A stretch of DNA of 8,811 nt from Acidimicrobiaceae bacterium UBA2093 (GTDB taxonomy: Bacteria > Actinomycetota > Acidimicrobiia > Acidimicrobiales > Ilumatobacteraceae), in contig DCZD01000017.1 of the NCBI GenBank assembly GCA_002331255.1, forward strand, positions 1,276 to 10,086. Reading direction: 5' to 3'. The notes beneath the pieces were generated by a model, which did not search any database, was not told the DNA's origin, and worked only from the letters and a program-made list of their open reading frames with translations. Positions 1-5,210 of this stretch are shown here, in pieces (the first letter of the stretch is position 1; every line of letters begins with the position of its first letter). The position numbers and the translations under genes are program-made.

Positions 1-101
1 CGCTCTCGCATCCACGCAACTGCCGCAGAGGTGTCGAGTCCGCCCGAGAAAGCGATGCCGACACGTTCGCCGACGGGAAGTTCAGTGAGGACCTTGGACA
101 C
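1..101 (-). CDS. argG: Argininosuccinate synthase, N-terminal fragment (runs off the left edge)
   Basis: Only the first 33 codons are present. Read from a GTG start at 101-99, they include FSGGLDTSAAVAWM, which holds the SGGLDTS ATP-pyrophosphatase loop diagnostic of ArgG. The enzyme joins citrulline and aspartate using ATP to make argininosuccinate, the penultimate step of arginine synthesis, in the cytoplasm. The residues before the loop (VLTELPVGERVGIAF) closely resemble the start of the E. coli-type enzyme (ILKHLPVGQRIGIAF) rather than the shorter type that begins almost directly with the loop. GTG is the only credible start: upstream in this frame there is no other start codon nearby, and the fragment aligns with the family N-terminus from its first residues. 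It lies 4 nt after the stop of the membrane-protein gene, so the two are probably co-transcribed. A TACCGT -10-like element 8 nt upstream could give argG its own leaderless transcript. Identity is confident; the rest of the gene cannot be seen. Confidence 0.93.
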   Translation of the reverse strand, partial: MSKVLTELPVGERVGIAFSGGLDTSAAVAWMRE

Positions 102-105
102 GGCT

Positions 106-501
106 CTACACGGTACCGATGCCTGCCCACAGCGCCACCGAACCACCGAGCGCTGCGATTGCAAGTGCTGCTTGGACGACGGCCACTCCGGGGGTTTGGG
201 TTGCGTCGAGAGCGGCACTGACCGCGAGTGCCACTGCGCACACGCATCCAATGAGTGGACTCGATCGTCGACGCAGTGCGATGGCAATGATTGGTGTGAG
301 GCAAGCGATTACGGGAATCACGGTGACATACAGAGGTGCAGGATTCGTGCTGGCACCCAGCCACCACGGTGGCTTACTGACGGTGCGACTGGTTACTGCG
401 ATCGCGATCATGCCGACCGTCACGCCAATCCAAGTGGCGAGACCGACACGCGCCCATCCGACGCGAAGTCCGATGCGCGATGTTCGGATGGGGTCGCTCA
501 T
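106..501 (-). CDS. Small four-helix membrane protein of unknown function, upstream of argG
   Basis: This 131-residue protein is not recognised as a member of any family. It is strongly hydrophobic with four probable membrane helices at about residues 19-38, 57-76, 82-99 and 105-128. The Arg-rich N-terminus (R6, R10, R13, R18) and the RRR at 77-79 between helices 2 and 3 fit the positive-inside rule with both ends in the cytoplasm. The loop PPWWLGASTNPAP (44-56) would then face outward. I chose the ATG at 501-499 (MSDPIRTSR) over a start at 624, because the longer reading would overlap the divergent transpeptidase gene, and because a TACCGT -10-like hexamer sits exactly 7 nt before this ATG. 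There is no Shine-Dalgarno, as expected for a leaderless mRNA. Its TAG stop is 4 nt before the argG GTG, so it probably shares a transcript with argG. A role in arginine or citrulline transport cannot be claimed; four helices is small for a transporter. Confidence 0.72.
   Translation of the reverse strand: MSDPIRTSRIGLRVGWARVGLATWIGVTVGMIAIAVTSRTVSKPPWWLGASTNPAPLYVTVIPVIACLTPIIAIALRRRSSPLIGCVCAVALAVSAALDATQTPGVAVVQAALAIAALGGSVALWAGIGTV
110..115 (-). promoter_or_regulatory. Possible leaderless -10 element for argG
   Basis: On the minus strand this reads TACCGT, a TANNNT-type -10 hexamer, with 8 nt between it and the argG GTG. It lies inside the last codons of the upstream membrane-protein gene. 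The same hexamer sits at an equivalent distance before two other start codons in this window. No good -35 is visible. Inference only. Confidence 0.35.
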
Positions 502-508
502 GTGAACG

Positions 509-514
509 ACGGTA
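509..514 (-). promoter_or_regulatory. Probable leaderless -10 element of the small membrane protein gene
   Basis: Minus-strand CTACCGT is followed by 7 nt (CGTTCAC) and then ATG. This TANNNT hexamer at the distance expected between a -10 and a transcription start placed on the start codon suggests a leaderless transcript. The identical 7-mer with the identical spacing precedes the DUF305 gene. No clear -35 is seen. Confidence 0.5.
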
Positions 515-552
515 GCCCGTGCGGTCGACGGAAAGCCGGCGAATCTCGTTGG

Positions 553-558
553 TAGCGT
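553..558 (+). promoter_or_regulatory. Possible -10 element of the L,D-transpeptidase gene
   Basis: TAGCGT fits TANNNT and lies 9 nt before the GTG at 568. The 66-nt divergent gap (502-567) contains no Shine-Dalgarno for either gene, so both are probably leaderless. The two -10 elements point away from each other with 38 bp between them, so their -35 regions would overlap near 530-537. Confidence 0.35.
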
Positions 559-567
559 GACGACGCC

Positions 568-1665
568 GTGGCGGACGACATCACACCCCCCTCCGACGAG
601 CCGTGGTTCGTGCGCTGGCGCCATGCGGTCATGGCCGCAGTGGTGCTCGTCGTGGTCGCCGGACTCTCAATCGCCAATCGTTCCGATACGCCTGGTGTTG
701 GCGGCGAGACTACGACCACATCTTCGGTACCCGAGTCAACGCCGACCGACGACGTCACGACCTTCACGTTGACACGCACGCTGAAAAACGGCATGAAGGG
801 TGATGACGTCAAGCGTGTGCAACAACGACTGAAAGATCTCAACTTCGATCCGGGACGAATCGACGGGCTGTATGGGGGCGACACCATCATGGCCGTGTGG
901 GCGTTTCAAGCCGTCGTCATGAACCTTCCGTACGAGACCAAGTCTGACTTTGTCACACCTGTCATGTGGGACCTCATGCGATCCGATGTGTCGGTGAAGC
1001 CTCGACGACCAGAGTCGACTCCGACACATGTCGAGGTGTACTTGCGTGAACAAGCGATGGTCGTTTTCAAAGACGATGTTCCGGCGCTCATCACACACAT
1101 CTCAGCCGGTGACGGCAAAGACTGGTGCGAGGAAGTGGTCATTGACCCAGGCGAAGAGGGAAACAAGGGCAAGGACCGAGTCGTGCGTGGGGAGTGCGGC
1201 AAGTCCGTGACCCCGTCTGGTGTGTACTACTTCTATATGCGCAAGTACGGCCTTCGGGAAAGCGCTCTCGGAACGTTGTGGAACCCCGTGTACTTCAACT
1301 ATGGCGTCGCAGTACATGGTGCGATGAATGTGCCGAAGTATCCAGCCTCACATGGCTGCATTCGTATTCCGATGTTCGTATCCGAGTACTTTCCCGCGTT
1401 GGTTCAATACGGCGACCGAGTCTTCGTCTTTGATGGCGTGAAGGAACCAGAGGACTACGGTTCGCCGCCGCCGTACTTCAACCGAGTCGACCCAAACTGG
1501 AAACCCACGACCACCACTTCGTCGACAACGACCACCATCCCAGGTGCCACCACGTCTATTCCTGGGGGAGGAGTCAAAGTGACGACGACGTTGCCGAGTG
1601 CTACCTCGACGACAGTGCCAGTTGTGTCAACGACGACGTTGCCGACAGCCACAACTGGCGGCTAG
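568..1665 (+). CDS. L,D-transpeptidase (YkuD fold) with peptidoglycan-binding domain and Thr-rich tail
   Basis: This 365-residue enzyme should make 3-3 peptidoglycan crosslinks, or attach proteins to the wall, outside the membrane. In order it has: a short cytoplasmic N-terminus; one membrane anchor (about 20-36, AVMAAVVLVVVAGLSIA) with no lipobox; a Thr-rich linker (48-66); a PG_binding_1 domain (about 70-140, with the GDDVKRVQQRL helix and a GRIDGLYGGDT turn); and a YkuD catalytic domain (about 153-290). The catalytic signature is complete: H250-G251, then S261-H262-G263-C264-I-R266, with C264 the nucleophile. TPSG at 215-218 is another typical YkuD strand. An insert at 182-211 carries two further cysteines, C187 and C210, which could pair. 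The Thr/Pro/Val tail (313-365) looks like a wall-spanning or glycosylated stalk. The start is the GTG at 568, chosen because translation from there gives a normal short N-terminus before the helix. It ends 9 nt from the convergent phosphatase gene. Confidence 0.93.
   Translation: MADDITPPSDEPWFVRWRHAVMAAVVLVVVAGLSIANRSDTPGVGGETTTTSSVPESTPTDDVTTFTLTRTLKNGMKGDDVKRVQQRLKDLNFDPGRIDGLYGGDTIMAVWAFQAVVMNLPYETKSDFVTPVMWDLMRSDVSVKPRRPESTPTHVEVYLREQAMVVFKDDVPALITHISAGDGKDWCEEVVIDPGEEGNKGKDRVVRGECGKSVTPSGVYYFYMRKYGLRESALGTLWNPVYFNYGVAVHGAMNVPKYPASHGCIRIPMFVSEYFPALVQYGDRVFVFDGVKEPEDYGSPPPYFNRVDPNWKPTTTTSSTTTTIPGATTSIPGGGVKVTTTLPSATSTTVPVVSTTTLPTATTGG
1582..1645 (+). repeat. 16-nt direct repeat encoding TTTLP units in the transpeptidase tail
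   Basis: ACGACGACGTTGCCGA occurs at 1582-1597 and again at 1630-1645, 48 nt apart and in the same frame. The copies encode TTTLPSAT and TTTLPTAT. Together with the TTTT-SS-TTTT run just before, this looks like growth of a low-complexity stalk by short in-frame duplication. The exact nucleotide match suggests a fairly recent duplication or strong codon preference. Confidence 0.7.
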
Positions 1666-1674
1666 TCCGTTCGT

Positions 1675-3207
1675 TCAGTCGATTTCCACTGTGCAACCGG
1701 TGACGTCACACAGAAGATCCGAGCGTTCACGTGCGGAATAGATGTTCACACCGAGGTCTTCATCACCCCGAGACTTCGTCACGATCTCGATCTTGGAGTT
1801 CTTCTTCGTGACACTTACCTGACGGACTCTTCCGTCGTGTGAGCGGTCAAGGCCAATCGCAATGCGCAGAACCGAAGCCATGGCCCGCACCACGTGCTTG
1901 TCGCTCTCGTCGAGTGTCATGAATGCTTCATGTGAGTTCTTCGGCTTGCTCTTTCGGTGGTATCGCGCAATTTGGGCAATCAGTTCGATGTCTCGTTCAC
2001 GAAAACCCAGCATGTCTGCATGTTTGATGATGTAGTACGTGTGAAGGTGATGTTTCGAATGGGAGATCGAAAGTCCCACATTCGACAACAGAGCAGCTGA
2101 TTCGAGAATGAATCGCTGGTCATCGTCCATTTCGAGGACCTTTTTCAGGCCATCGAACAATTGAAGTGCCAGTTCTGCCACATGGCGACTGTGTGCAGGT
2201 TCATCATCGAGGCGTGTCATGAGAGATTCGACGCTGTTGCGCCAGATGTCCGGCGAATCTTCGCCCAGCGCAGGCGTGGATCGCCTCAACGTGTCGAAGA
2301 GCAGTCCTTCGCGAAGTGCATAATCACTGAAGGTGAGAGTCTCAATCTGGGTCTCATCGATAATCGACTGTAGAATGATTGCTCCGGCAAGGATGATGTC
2401 TGCGCGCGATGCGTCCAACCCTTCGATCTCACGGCGTTCAGTGACAGTCTTGGCCCCTTCGAGAACTGTCATGACTTGTCGAAGTTCTTGTGACGTGAAG
2501 GTAAAGCCGTTCATGTTTCGTGGAGTCTGCTCACCCCGCTGGCGGGCTACGACTCGCGCAAGAGCCTCAGCAGTGCCTGACGAGACAATCGCCGTCGTGG
2601 GCGAGTGTTCACAGAGATCCTTGATGGTCGGAGCAAGTGTCGAGCGCACAAAAGTTCGGCAGGCACCTGGTGCAGCAGGATGCAGGTGATCAGATGCAAA
2701 GAACCGATTCGTGAGCCGTATGGCTCCGAGCTTCAAGCTTCGAACGTAGTGGTCAGTTGGGCCATCGGCAACGATGAGTTCAGTCGAACCACCACCGATG
2801 TCGATGATAAGTGAAGTGGCCGGTATGTCGACTGCTTGAAGCACTCCGAGGTGAATGAGCCGCGCTTCCTCGACTCCGGAGATGACGTCAATGTCGACAC
2901 CGGCCATCTCTCGGGCGCGACTCACGAACTCGGAAGCGTTCGTCGCCTCGCGGACGGCACTCGTTGCCACAGCACGAATGGGTGCCCCATGTGCGTGGGC
3001 GATTGCTGTCATGTGCTTGAGTGCCGCGAGGCCACGTTCCATTGCAGGTTTGCTCAGCGTTTTCATGTCGCCAGCACCTTCCCCAAGGCGCACCATCGAC
3101 TTTTCGCGTGTGACGACATCAAAACCGTTCTTCGATGCCGTCGCGACCACAAGGTGAAAACTGTTGGTGCCGATATCAAGAGCGGCTATTGGTTTGATAG
3201 TCGTCAT
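1675..3207 (-). CDS. ppx: Exopolyphosphatase / pppGpp phosphohydrolase family protein (Ppx/GppA), long form
   Basis: This 510-residue cytoplasmic enzyme is expected to release phosphate from polyphosphate and/or convert pppGpp to ppGpp; sequence alone cannot separate the two. The N-terminal ASKHA ATPase-like half shows DIGTNS (11-16, phosphate-1 loop), the VATSAVREATN segment (80-90), SGVEEARLI (110-118, containing the expected catalytic Glu), DIGGGSTE (136-143, phosphate-2 loop) and SSGTAEALA (209-217). The C-terminal half (about 325-500) is the HD-like domain of the long E. coli-Ppx type, with HSKHHLHTYYII (383-394) and ARYHRKS (414-420). The position that normally carries the His-Asp or His-Glu pair reads LSNVG (374-378), so that metal-binding pair is missing. 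Its ATG is 12 nt after the DUF305 stop with neither a Shine-Dalgarno nor a -10 element, so it is probably read from the DUF305 transcript. It converges on the transpeptidase gene with 9 nt between stops and no room for a hairpin terminator. Confidence 0.92.
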   Translation of the reverse strand: MTTIKPIAALDIGTNSFHLVVATASKNGFDVVTREKSMVRLGEGAGDMKTLSKPAMERGLAALKHMTAIAHAHGAPIRAVATSAVREATNASEFVSRAREMAGVDIDVISGVEEARLIHLGVLQAVDIPATSLIIDIGGGSTELIVADGPTDHYVRSLKLGAIRLTNRFFASDHLHPAAPGACRTFVRSTLAPTIKDLCEHSPTTAIVSSGTAEALARVVARQRGEQTPRNMNGFTFTSQELRQVMTVLEGAKTVTERREIEGLDASRADIILAGAIILQSIIDETQIETLTFSDYALREGLLFDTLRRSTPALGEDSPDIWRNSVESLMTRLDDEPAHSRHVAELALQLFDGLKKVLEMDDDQRFILESAALLSNVGLSISHSKHHLHTYYIIKHADMLGFRERDIELIAQIARYHRKSKPKNSHEAFMTLDESDKHVVRAMASVLRIAIGLDRSHDGRVRQVSVTKKNSKIEIVTKSRGDEDLGVNIYSARERSDLLCDVTGCTVEID

Positions 3208-3219
3208 CAGATCAGCGAA

Positions 3220-3882
3220 TTACTTTGAGAGGAGATTTTCCATGTCCGCAATCTCGCCGGTCTGTGCCCTCACCATCGACTCGGCCATCAGCTTGACCTC
3301 GTCGTTGGCTCCATGCATCGCCGCATGCTCGGCCATGTGTACTCCGCCCTTGTGGTGAGTCACCATTAGGCGCGCAAACACGTCATCTGCTTCGGCTCCT
3401 CGCGATTGTTGGAGTTGTTTCATCTCTTCGTCTGATGCGAGGCCAGGCATCTTTTCAAGTGGCGTCGGGTCACCCATCCAAACCATCGCTTGTTCAGTCT
3501 CATTTGTCTCGGCTGCATCGAAGTCGCGTAGCAGTTGCACCATGCGGCCGATCTCAGTGCCTTGGCTCATGATGATCTCGTATGCGATGGTCCGCAAAAC
3601 AACAGATTCTGGTTGCGTCTGGATGTAGATGAGGGACATTGTGAGGGCTTGTTCGTGATGAATGCGCATGTCCTGCAGGAATCCGACATCGGAATCATTG
3701 TGGGCATCATCAGACTTACCCGAGCCGACTGTGAAACCGAGTGCGAAGATCAACAGCAACACGCCGAAGGCGCCAATCGCGATGTTCGCGGGGTTGCGCC
3801 ACCACGGCAACACGAGAACGTCATCAGACAGGGCAGATTCCGTACCGACGGACTCGTGAGAACCATTCGAATCGGCGACCAT
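3220..3882 (-). CDS. Membrane-anchored DUF305 protein (ferritin-like four-helix family)
   Basis: This 220-residue protein has a 30-residue cytoplasmic N-terminus, one membrane helix (about 33-53, NIAIGAFGVLLLIFALGFTVG) and an extracytoplasmic DUF305 domain (about 62-220). The two family signatures are clear: FLQDMRIHHEQAL (68-80) and VTHHKGGVHMAEHAAMH (174-190). The paired histidines with nearby methionines suggest metal binding; DUF305 proteins are often found near copper-handling genes, but their biochemical role is not established. I placed the start at the ATG at 3882-3880 because a CTACCGT -10-like element lies exactly 7 nt upstream. Alternatives are GTG at 3891, or an upstream ATG at 3939 that would overlap bioY by 31 bp and adds an Arg-rich stretch unlike the family. 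The start is only 26 bp from the divergent bioY start. The phosphatase gene follows after 12 nt, probably in one operon. Confidence 0.88.
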   Translation of the reverse strand: MVADSNGSHESVGTESALSDDVLVLPWWRNPANIAIGAFGVLLLIFALGFTVGSGKSDDAHNDSDVGFLQDMRIHHEQALTMSLIYIQTQPESVVLRTIAYEIIMSQGTEIGRMVQLLRDFDAAETNETEQAMVWMGDPTPLEKMPGLASDEEMKQLQQSRGAEADDVFARLMVTHHKGGVHMAEHAAMHGANDEVKLMAESMVRAQTGEIADMENLLSK

Positions 3883-3889
3883 CGAGGAC

Positions 3890-3895
3890 ACGGTA
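3890..3895 (-). promoter_or_regulatory. Probable leaderless -10 element of the DUF305-phosphatase operon
   Basis: The minus strand reads CTACCGT, then 7 nt (GTCCTCG), then ATG. Sequence and spacing match the element before the small membrane protein gene at 509-514. One base pair away on the other strand is the candidate -10 of bioY, so the two promoters are interlocked. Confidence 0.5.
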
Positions 3896-3896
3896 G

Positions 3897-3902
3897 TAGT
3901 CT
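3897..3902 (+). promoter_or_regulatory. Probable leaderless -10 element of bioY
   Basis: TAGTCT fits TANNNT and is followed by 6 nt (CGTGCC) and the bioY ATG. There is no Shine-Dalgarno before bioY, which supports a leaderless transcript. Its -35 would fall around 3874-3879, inside the first codons of the divergent DUF305 gene; no good -35 hexamer is visible there. Confidence 0.4.
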
Positions 3903-3908
3903 CGTGCC

Positions 3909-4532
3909 ATGAGCACCGGTTCCCCCTTCGTCGTGTCACCTGTACTTGCAGATCTTCTGCCCACGCGCCGCCTCGGAGTCCCCGAGCGTGTTCGCGATGC
4001 TGTCGCTGTGGTGGGGTTCGCCCTCCTCACAGCGCTTGCGGCTCAGGTGAAGTTCCATCTTGGCTTCACACCTGTACCGATTACCGGTCAGACATTTGCC
4101 GTGTTGCTCGCCGGTGGAACGCTCGGTTTGAGTCGTGGTGCAGCGAGTCAAGCTCTGTACTGGGCTATGGGCCTCGTTGGGTTGCCATTTTTTGCTGGTG
4201 GCGAAAGTGGCTGGGAGTCTGGAACCGGGGCGACGATGGGTTACCTCGCCGGTTTCGTCGTTGCTTCTGCACTCATCGGGTACATGGCCGAACGACGTGC
4301 GGATCGCAACTTCGTCACGTCGTTGGCAGCCATGACAATGGGTTCGGTCGTGATCTATGCGATGGGAGCCCTGTGGCTCGCAATTGACCTCGGAATTCCG
4401 GTTGCAAACGGCGAGGACAATGCTCTCGCATTAGGCGTGACACCATTTCTCGCGGGAGACGCACTGAAAATTCTCATCGCAAGTGCAATCACGCCGAGTG
4501 CATGGCTCTTGGTCTCGCGTTTTCGTCGGTGA
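3909..4532 (+). CDS. bioY: BioY, biotin-binding S component of an ECF-type vitamin transporter
   Basis: This 207-residue integral membrane protein matches the usual BioY length. It binds biotin outside the membrane and, with the ECF module (EcfT plus two ATPases) or alone, imports it. Family hallmarks are visible in order: a helix at about 31-47; FTPVPITGQTFAVLLAGGTLG (53-73), the most conserved BioY segment; YWAMGLVGLPFFAGG (84-98); the Gly-rich TGATMGYLAGF (106-116); and PFLAGDALKILIAS (179-192), whose GD-x-x-K element is shared by BioY proteins. About six helices can be drawn. No ecfA or ecfT lies in the window, so the energising module must be encoded elsewhere if it is used. No biotin-synthesis gene is nearby, which would fit a biotin-salvaging organism, but the rest of the genome is not seen. 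The ATG at 3909 is preceded by a TANNNT hexamer rather than a Shine-Dalgarno. Confidence 0.93.
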   Translation: MSTGSPFVVSPVLADLLPTRRLGVPERVRDAVAVVGFALLTALAAQVKFHLGFTPVPITGQTFAVLLAGGTLGLSRGAASQALYWAMGLVGLPFFAGGESGWESGTGATMGYLAGFVVASALIGYMAERRADRNFVTSLAAMTMGSVVIYAMGALWLAIDLGIPVANGEDNALALGVTPFLAGDALKILIASAITPSAWLLVSRFRR

Positions 4533-4535
4533 TTG

Positions 4536-4580
4536 GTCGGCCGAGTTGTCCGCCGACAGATTCAACTGACGCAAGGACAA
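4536..4580 (+). promoter_or_regulatory. Candidate H-type RNA pseudoknot sequestering the tetR ribosome-binding site
   Basis: Stem 1 is GTCGGC (4536-4541) paired with GCCGAC (4552-4557), six Watson-Crick pairs. Its 10-nt loop contains TTGTCC (4546-4551), which is perfectly complementary to GGACAA (4575-4580); this second stem covers most of the tetR Shine-Dalgarno AAGGA. Loop 1 is 4 nt (CGAG), there is no base between the stems, so they could stack coaxially, and the 17-nt loop 3 (4558-4574) crosses stem 1. Stem 1 starts 4 nt after the bioY stop codon, so a ribosome ending bioY would open it. This is geometry read by eye; no covariation has been examined. GTCGGC-N10-GCCGAC could instead be a DNA operator for the repressor. 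Confidence 0.4.
4573..4577 (+). promoter_or_regulatory. Shine-Dalgarno site that decides the tetR start
   Basis: AAGGA stands 6 nt before the ATG at 4584. It is the clearest Shine-Dalgarno in the window and argues against the in-frame TTG at 4533, directly after the bioY stop, as the start codon. Its GGA also lies in the second stem of the proposed pseudoknot. Confidence 0.65.
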
Positions 4581-4583
4581 GCA

Positions 4584-5210
4584 ATGGTCGCAGCCGCAAC
4601 TGATGACGCCAAGCGCCTCGGGCGTCCGGCAGACGGAGACAGTTCACTCACACGTGAACGCATCATCGCTGCCGCACGGGACGCCTTTGCCGAGCGGGGA
4701 TACGACGCCACCACGAACAAGCAAGTGGCGGACTCGGCAGGAATCACGGCTGCAGCGATCTATCACTACTTTCCCTCGAAAGTCGAGCTCTTTCTCGCAG
4801 TCTGCGAGGCCGTGGAAGAGCGATTCATTCGTGCATTCAAGTCACCGTTATCCGAGGCGGACACTGTTCACTCACGCCTCACGCTGATGGTCAACCGCGT
4901 TGAGGAACTCAACAACGAGGACCATTCTTTGGTGCGATTTCTCATGGGAATGGGCGTCGAAGCGTTGCTCCATCCCGAGACCAGGGCTGCGTACATCCAC
5001 TCTCGACGGATGATTCATGGAGTCGTGAGTGAAGCCATATCAACGTCGGTCGATGTCGACGATGTCATGCGTGGTGCAGACCCTTCGACGCTTGCAGATG
5101 TGTTTGTCGCGACACTCAGCGGAATGGCTGGCATCGCCATGAGAACAGACAATGGAAAGCGGTTCGACGCAGGAATGCGCACGTTTCTGATGTTGCTGAA
5201 GGCGAAGTGA
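4584..5210 (+). CDS. TetR/AcrR-family transcriptional regulator
   Basis: This 208-residue protein has the usual TetR length. The N-terminal DNA-binding domain spans about 22-70: LTRERIIAAARDAFAERGYDA, then the helix-turn-helix NKQVADSAGITAAAIYHYFPSK with the typical YHYFPSK ending (60-66). Residues 71-208 form the all-helical ligand and dimer domain, which is not diagnostic of a ligand. A basic segment KRLGRP (10-15) precedes the domain and may touch the minor groove. The start was set by the AAGGA site 6 nt upstream. It sits 51 nt after bioY and overlaps pgi by 4 nt. Its target is unknown. A position next to bioY recalls BioQ, the TetR-family biotin regulator of some actinobacteria, but nothing in the sequence shows that it binds the bioY promoter. 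Control of pgi or autoregulation is equally possible. Confidence 0.9.
   Translation: MVAAATDDAKRLGRPADGDSSLTRERIIAAARDAFAERGYDATTNKQVADSAGITAAAIYHYFPSKVELFLAVCEAVEERFIRAFKSPLSEADTVHSRLTLMVNRVEELNNEDHSLVRFLMGMGVEALLHPETRAAYIHSRRMIHGVVSEAISTSVDVDDVMRGADPSTLADVFVATLSGMAGIAMRTDNGKRFDAGMRTFLMLLKAK

Noticed and set aside
31..555. Plus-strand open frames of up to 174 codons opposite the membrane protein and argG start
   Set aside because: They lie antisense to argG, whose SGGLDTS motif is certain, and to a frame encoding four clean hydrophobic helices. Their own products are rich in Cys, Arg and His without domain character.
1455..1652. Minus-strand open frame rich in Val and Gly opposite the transpeptidase tail
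   Set aside because: It is the mirror of the Thr-rich repeat codons (ACN read backwards gives NGT); low complexity explains both its openness and its hydrophobic look.
1666..1674. Searched for a bidirectional terminator between the transpeptidase and phosphatase genes
   Set aside because: The gap is only 9 nt and no inverted repeat with a T-run lies in the adjoining coding ends.
2836..3228. Plus-strand open frames antisense to the phosphatase N-terminus
   Set aside because: The opposite strand carries the DIGTNS and DIGGGSTE motifs of a complete Ppx/GppA protein; no start signal or domain is seen on this strand.
3883..3939. Upstream ATG at 3939 as the DUF305 start
   Set aside because: It would overlap bioY by 31 bp and add an Arg-rich 19-residue stretch, while the ATG at 3882 has a correctly placed -10-like hexamer.
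4533..4583. TTG at 4533 as the tetR start, directly after the bioY stop
   Set aside because: TTG is the weaker start, it has no Shine-Dalgarno, and the ATG at 4584 has AAGGA at the proper distance; the extra 17 residues are not part of the TetR domain.
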